NCBI RefSeq assembly: GCF_001187785.1
Contig: NZ_CP012154.1
Location: 2,846,501-2,910,500, forward strand
DNA length: 64,000 nt
Direction: 5' to 3'
DNA from: Wenzhouxiangella marina
Lineage (GTDB): Bacteria; Pseudomonadota; Gammaproteobacteria; Xanthomonadales; Wenzhouxiangellaceae
Positions 61,364-64,000 of the stretch are shown one piece after another (the stretch's first letter is position 1; every line of letters begins with the position of its first letter). The position numbers and the translations under genes are program-made. The notes beneath the pieces were generated by a model. That model was given only the letters and a program-made list of their open reading frames with translations, did not search any database and was not told the origin of the DNA.

Positions 61364-63070
61364 ATGAGTTTTCTCTACCGCCTCGACATCCTCGAACCCC
61401 TGAGCGCGATGGCCTCCAAGCATCAGCTCGAGCCGGGCGAGCACGTGCTGGGTCGTTCGGAGGATTGCGATGTCATGGTCGACGTGCCCGGGCTGTCTCG
61501 CCGACACGTGAAGATCGAGGTGCTGGCCGATGGCGGCGCCGTGATCAGCGACCTGGCGTCCACCAACGGCACCCGCCTCAATGGTCAGTCGATCGAGCGG
61601 GCGGCCGTTTCCGGTGATTTCGTGCTCGATCTGGGTGCGGCCATCCTGCGTTTTCGCGCCCAGGCGGGCCTCGGCACGGAGCTGGCCTACGCCACGGGCC
61701 AGGACAGCCCGACCCCGACGCGGGACGACACCGGGCAAGCGCCCGAAACCCGGGTCATGACCCTGCGAAACAGTCTTCGCGATGATTTCTGGCGGGCCAT
61801 CGGCGAGCCGATGCGTTCGCTGAGTCCCCTGGCCGCGCGCTTGCTGCCCGCCTGGTCCCGGTCGACCCGGGCCAGCTCCCTGCGCCTGGATCGAAGCAGT
61901 GGCGAAACGGTGGCGGCCTGCGGACCGCAGGATGCCGAGCTGAGCGAACTGGCGCGGTCCGAGGAACTGCGGCTGCTGGCCGATCCGGTCACGGCCGCCC
62001 AGGCCGGCCTGAGCGATCTCCTCGCCCCCCTGCTCGACTGGCTGCCTGCATCGCACACTGGCGCTCTGGATTCGCCCGAAGCGAAGCCCGACTTTCCGGG
62101 TGTCTGGACCTCGGAACCCGAGTTTCAGCGGCAGTTGCAGGCCCTCGCCCAGGTCGCCGGCAGCCGCATCAGCATCCTGCTGCTCGGCGAAACCGGCGTC
62201 GGCAAGGACCTGCTGGCGCAGTGGATCCATGATTGCTCGCCGCAGCGCGACGGGCCCTTCGTGGCCGTCAACTGCGCTGCCCTGCCCCAGGACCTGCTCG
62301 AGGCCGAACTGTTCGGCATCGAGGCCGGCGTGGCCACGGGCGTCGAAGCCCGGGCCGGGGTCTTCGAGCGCGCCGATGGTGGCACCCTGTTTCTGGATGA
62401 GTTGGGCGACATGGCGCCCGAGACCCAGGTCCGTTTGCTGCGTGCACTGGAAGCCGAGCGTATCCATCGCATCGGCGGCAAGACCCTGAAGGACATTTCC
62501 GTTCGCCTCGTGGCCGCCACCAACCGCAACCTGAACGCCGACATCGAGGCCGGACGCTTCCGCCTGGACCTCTATCATCGGATCGCCGCCTTCGAGGCGA
62601 CGGTCCCGCCGCTGCGCGAGCGGCGCCGCGACATCGCCGAGCTGGCGGTCCATTTCTTCAACCAGTCCATCGCCCAGCTGGGCCAGCGCAGCCCCGGCAT
62701 CACCCGCGCCGCGATCCAGGCCCTGGAGCACTGGTCCTGGCCCGGCAATGTGCGTGAACTGCGTCAGGCGATCGGCTCGGCCGTCGCCCTGCTGCGGCCC
62801 GGCGAGGCCCTGGACCGAATCCACCTGCCGAGCCGCATCACGCAGCATGCACCCGCACCCGAGGATTCGAAGTCCGAAAGCCCGGCTCTGACCCTGGCCG
62901 AGGCGGTCGCTCGAGCCGAACGCCGCGCCATCGAGGCAGCCCTGGATGCGAGCCGGGGTTCAGCACAGTCGGCCTGGGAGACCCTGGGTGTCGGCAAGAC
63001 CACCTTCTACAAGAAGCTCAAGGAACACGGCCTGAGCGCATCCGCAGAGAGGGCAGACGATGAGCAATGA
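61364..63070 (+). CDS. FHA-domain sigma-54-dependent transcriptional activator
   Basis: A 568-residue enhancer-binding protein. It has an N-terminal FHA domain (about 20-100, HVLGRSEDCDVMVD, SRRHVKI, STNGTRLNG) that binds phosphothreonine and a variable middle (about 110-240). The AAA+ domain carries Walker A GETGVGKD (about 275-282), Walker B GGTLFLDELGD (about 344), and the Arg-finger region FRLDLYHRIAAF. A Fis-type HTH lies at the end (about 535-560). The GAFTGA loop that contacts sigma-54 reads GVATGV (about 322-327). A Ser/Thr kinase gene overlaps its end by 11 nt, so the FHA domain is a likely target or sensor of that kinase. Confidence 0.88.
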   Translation: MSFLYRLDILEPLSAMASKHQLEPGEHVLGRSEDCDVMVDVPGLSRRHVKIEVLADGGAVISDLASTNGTRLNGQSIERAAVSGDFVLDLGAAILRFRAQAGLGTELAYATGQDSPTPTRDDTGQAPETRVMTLRNSLRDDFWRAIGEPMRSLSPLAARLLPAWSRSTRASSLRLDRSSGETVAACGPQDAELSELARSEELRLLADPVTAAQAGLSDLLAPLLDWLPASHTGALDSPEAKPDFPGVWTSEPEFQRQLQALAQVAGSRISILLLGETGVGKDLLAQWIHDCSPQRDGPFVAVNCAALPQDLLEAELFGIEAGVATGVEARAGVFERADGGTLFLDELGDMAPETQVRLLRALEAERIHRIGGKTLKDISVRLVAATNRNLNADIEAGRFRLDLYHRIAAFEATVPPLRERRRDIAELAVHFFNQSIAQLGQRSPGITRAAIQALEHWSWPGNVRELRQAIGSAVALLRPGEALDRIHLPSRITQHAPAPEDSKSESPALTLAEAVARAERRAIEAALDASRGSAQSAWETLGVGKTTFYKKLKEHGLSASAERADDEQ

Positions 63071-64000
63071 AGCCGAGACCCAGGCGCTCACGCTGGCGCT
63101 GAACCGCGCCCTTCACGACAGCGCTCAAGCCCTGGGACCAGGCAGCGTCCTCGGGCACTTCATCATCGAACGCGTGCTGGGCCAGGGCGGCATGGGCGTG
63201 GTCTACCAGGCCGAACAGATCGAGCCCGTTCGTCGCAAGGTGGCGATCAAACTCAGTCGCCAGCGCCGCCTCTCGGCTCAGGAACGCGCCTGGTTCGAAC
63301 TCGAGCGTCAGGCACTGGCGCAGATGAATCACCCCGCGATCGCCCAGATTCTGGAGGCCGATGCCCTCGAGGATGCCAGTCCCTACTTCGTCATGGAGTA
63401 CGTTGACGGCGAGACCCTGCTGAAGCACGTCGACGCCCGGCAGAGCAGCCTGCGAGAACGCATCGAACTGATGATCCAGGTCGGACGCGGCGTCGAACAC
63501 GCCCACCAGAAGGGCGTGCTGCACTGCGACCTCAAACCCTCCAACATCCTGGTTCGTGACCTCGACGGCCGGGCGGCCCCCAAGATCATCGACTTCGGCA
63601 CGGCACGCCTGGCCGGGCAGGCCTCGAACGATGGGCAGATCTACGGCACCGCCGCCTACATGGCACCCGAACAGGCCGAAGTCGGTCAGGTCATCGACAC
63701 CCGTACGGACCTGTTCAGCCTGGGCCTCATCGGGCTCGAGATGCTCAGTGGGCGAAGCGCTCGGCCCGATGCCCATACGGGCGACCCGACCAACCTGAGC
63801 GAGATCCGCTCCTTGCTGGGCAAGACCATCGACGTCGATCTGACGAGCGCTGGGCCCGCGAAAGGCCTGTCGGGCTGGCGGCGGCGAGAACTGGAAGCGA
63901 TTCTGGCTCGGGCCATCCGCCAGGATCCGGCCGAACGCTATGACAGCGTGGCGGAATTCGTTCAGGACCTGCAGCGCTGGCTCGACCGCCAGCCGGTCAG
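63060..64000 (+). CDS. Ser/Thr protein kinase, partial (runs off window)
   Basis: The first 313 codons of a bacterial Hanks-type kinase. The Gly loop is LGQGGMGVVYQA (about 37-48), the ATP-binding Lys is in VAIKLSR (about 63), the catalytic loop is LHCDLKPSNILV (about 154-165), DFG is in IIDFGTARL, and the APE motif is in YMAPEQAE. The catalytic loop has HCD where most kinases have HRD, so it is a non-RD type. The ATG at 63060 lies 11 nt inside the end of the FHA activator gene. The C-terminus, perhaps with a sensory domain, is outside the window. Confidence 0.9.
   Translation, partial: MSNEAETQALTLALNRALHDSAQALGPGSVLGHFIIERVLGQGGMGVVYQAEQIEPVRRKVAIKLSRQRRLSAQERAWFELERQALAQMNHPAIAQILEADALEDASPYFVMEYVDGETLLKHVDARQSSLRERIELMIQVGRGVEHAHQKGVLHCDLKPSNILVRDLDGRAAPKIIDFGTARLAGQASNDGQIYGTAAYMAPEQAEVGQVIDTRTDLFSLGLIGLEMLSGRSARPDAHTGDPTNLSEIRSLLGKTIDVDLTSAGPAKGLSGWRRRELEAILARAIRQDPAERYDSVAEFVQDLQRWLDRQPV

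Overview
The window is high-GC DNA from a gammaproteobacterium, most likely of the Xanthomonadales/Lysobacterales-Wenzhouxiangella type. Pointers are an oleABC hydrocarbon cluster, an EPS-associated MarR-type regulator next to Wza/Wzc genes, a regulatory-only PTS with HPr kinase beside rpoN, REP repeats with a RAYT transposase, and large secreted Calx-beta/DUF11-type proteins. This lineage call is inferred from gene content only. Most genes are ordinary chromosomal genes; the unusual material is in the repeats and in three small regulatory set-ups.

Layout. 0-8.1 kb: an exopolysaccharide (EPS) export operon (FecR-like protein, Wza-type lipoprotein, Wzc-type tyrosine kinase, TPR-like protein, J-domain membrane protein), divergent from a broken MarR-EPS regulator. 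8.1-13.1 kb: REP repeats with their RAYT transposase and a transporter-histidine kinase hybrid. 13.2-17.1 kb: a TonB-dependent receptor divergent from a GntP-type permease. 17.1-21.0 kb: two large REP arrays around an FHA protein and a trans-sulfuration enzyme. 21.0-26.5 kb: a DUF1704 metallopeptidase, then oleA, oleB and oleC. 26.5-29.2 kb: WecA-like transferase and O-antigen ligase/polymerase. 29.3-32.2 kb: truD and a CadC-like membrane regulator flanked by two paralogous secreted proteins. 32.3-35.9 kb: ftsB, dapE, suhB, trmJ and an alkyltransferase-like gene. 35.9-42.4 kb: rpoN-hpf-ptsN-hprK-rapZ-EIIA-ptsH-ptsI. 42.5-43.7 kb: carboxymuconolactone decarboxylase and DUF456. 44.0-49.2 kb: initiator tRNA-rimP-nusA-infB-rbfA. 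49.3-53.5 kb: S9 peptidase, SDR, membrane protein. 53.6-61.1 kb: four secreted or exported proteins. 61.4-64 kb: an FHA sigma-54 activator and a Ser/Thr kinase that runs off the end.

Three systems stand out. (1) Seven repeat arrays are built from a 24-nt REP (GTAG plus a GTCGGG/CCCGAC hairpin). Six copies are expanded to exactly 90 nt; their structured core occurs in either orientation between the same arms and shows compensatory changes. (2) A CadC-like regulator is coupled to one of two paralogous secreted-protein genes, and both paralogs carry the same upstream block with 11-bp phased direct repeats. (3) The FHA sigma-54 activator and kinase are divergent from a 1009-residue secreted protein whose upstream region has a perfect sigma-54 promoter (TGGCACG-N4-TTGCT) and a cluster of GTTCGC/GCGAAC sites. 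That protein shares its C-terminal IFADRF motif with another giant secreted protein.

All calls come from reading the sequence. No database search was run, and domain boundaries are approximate.
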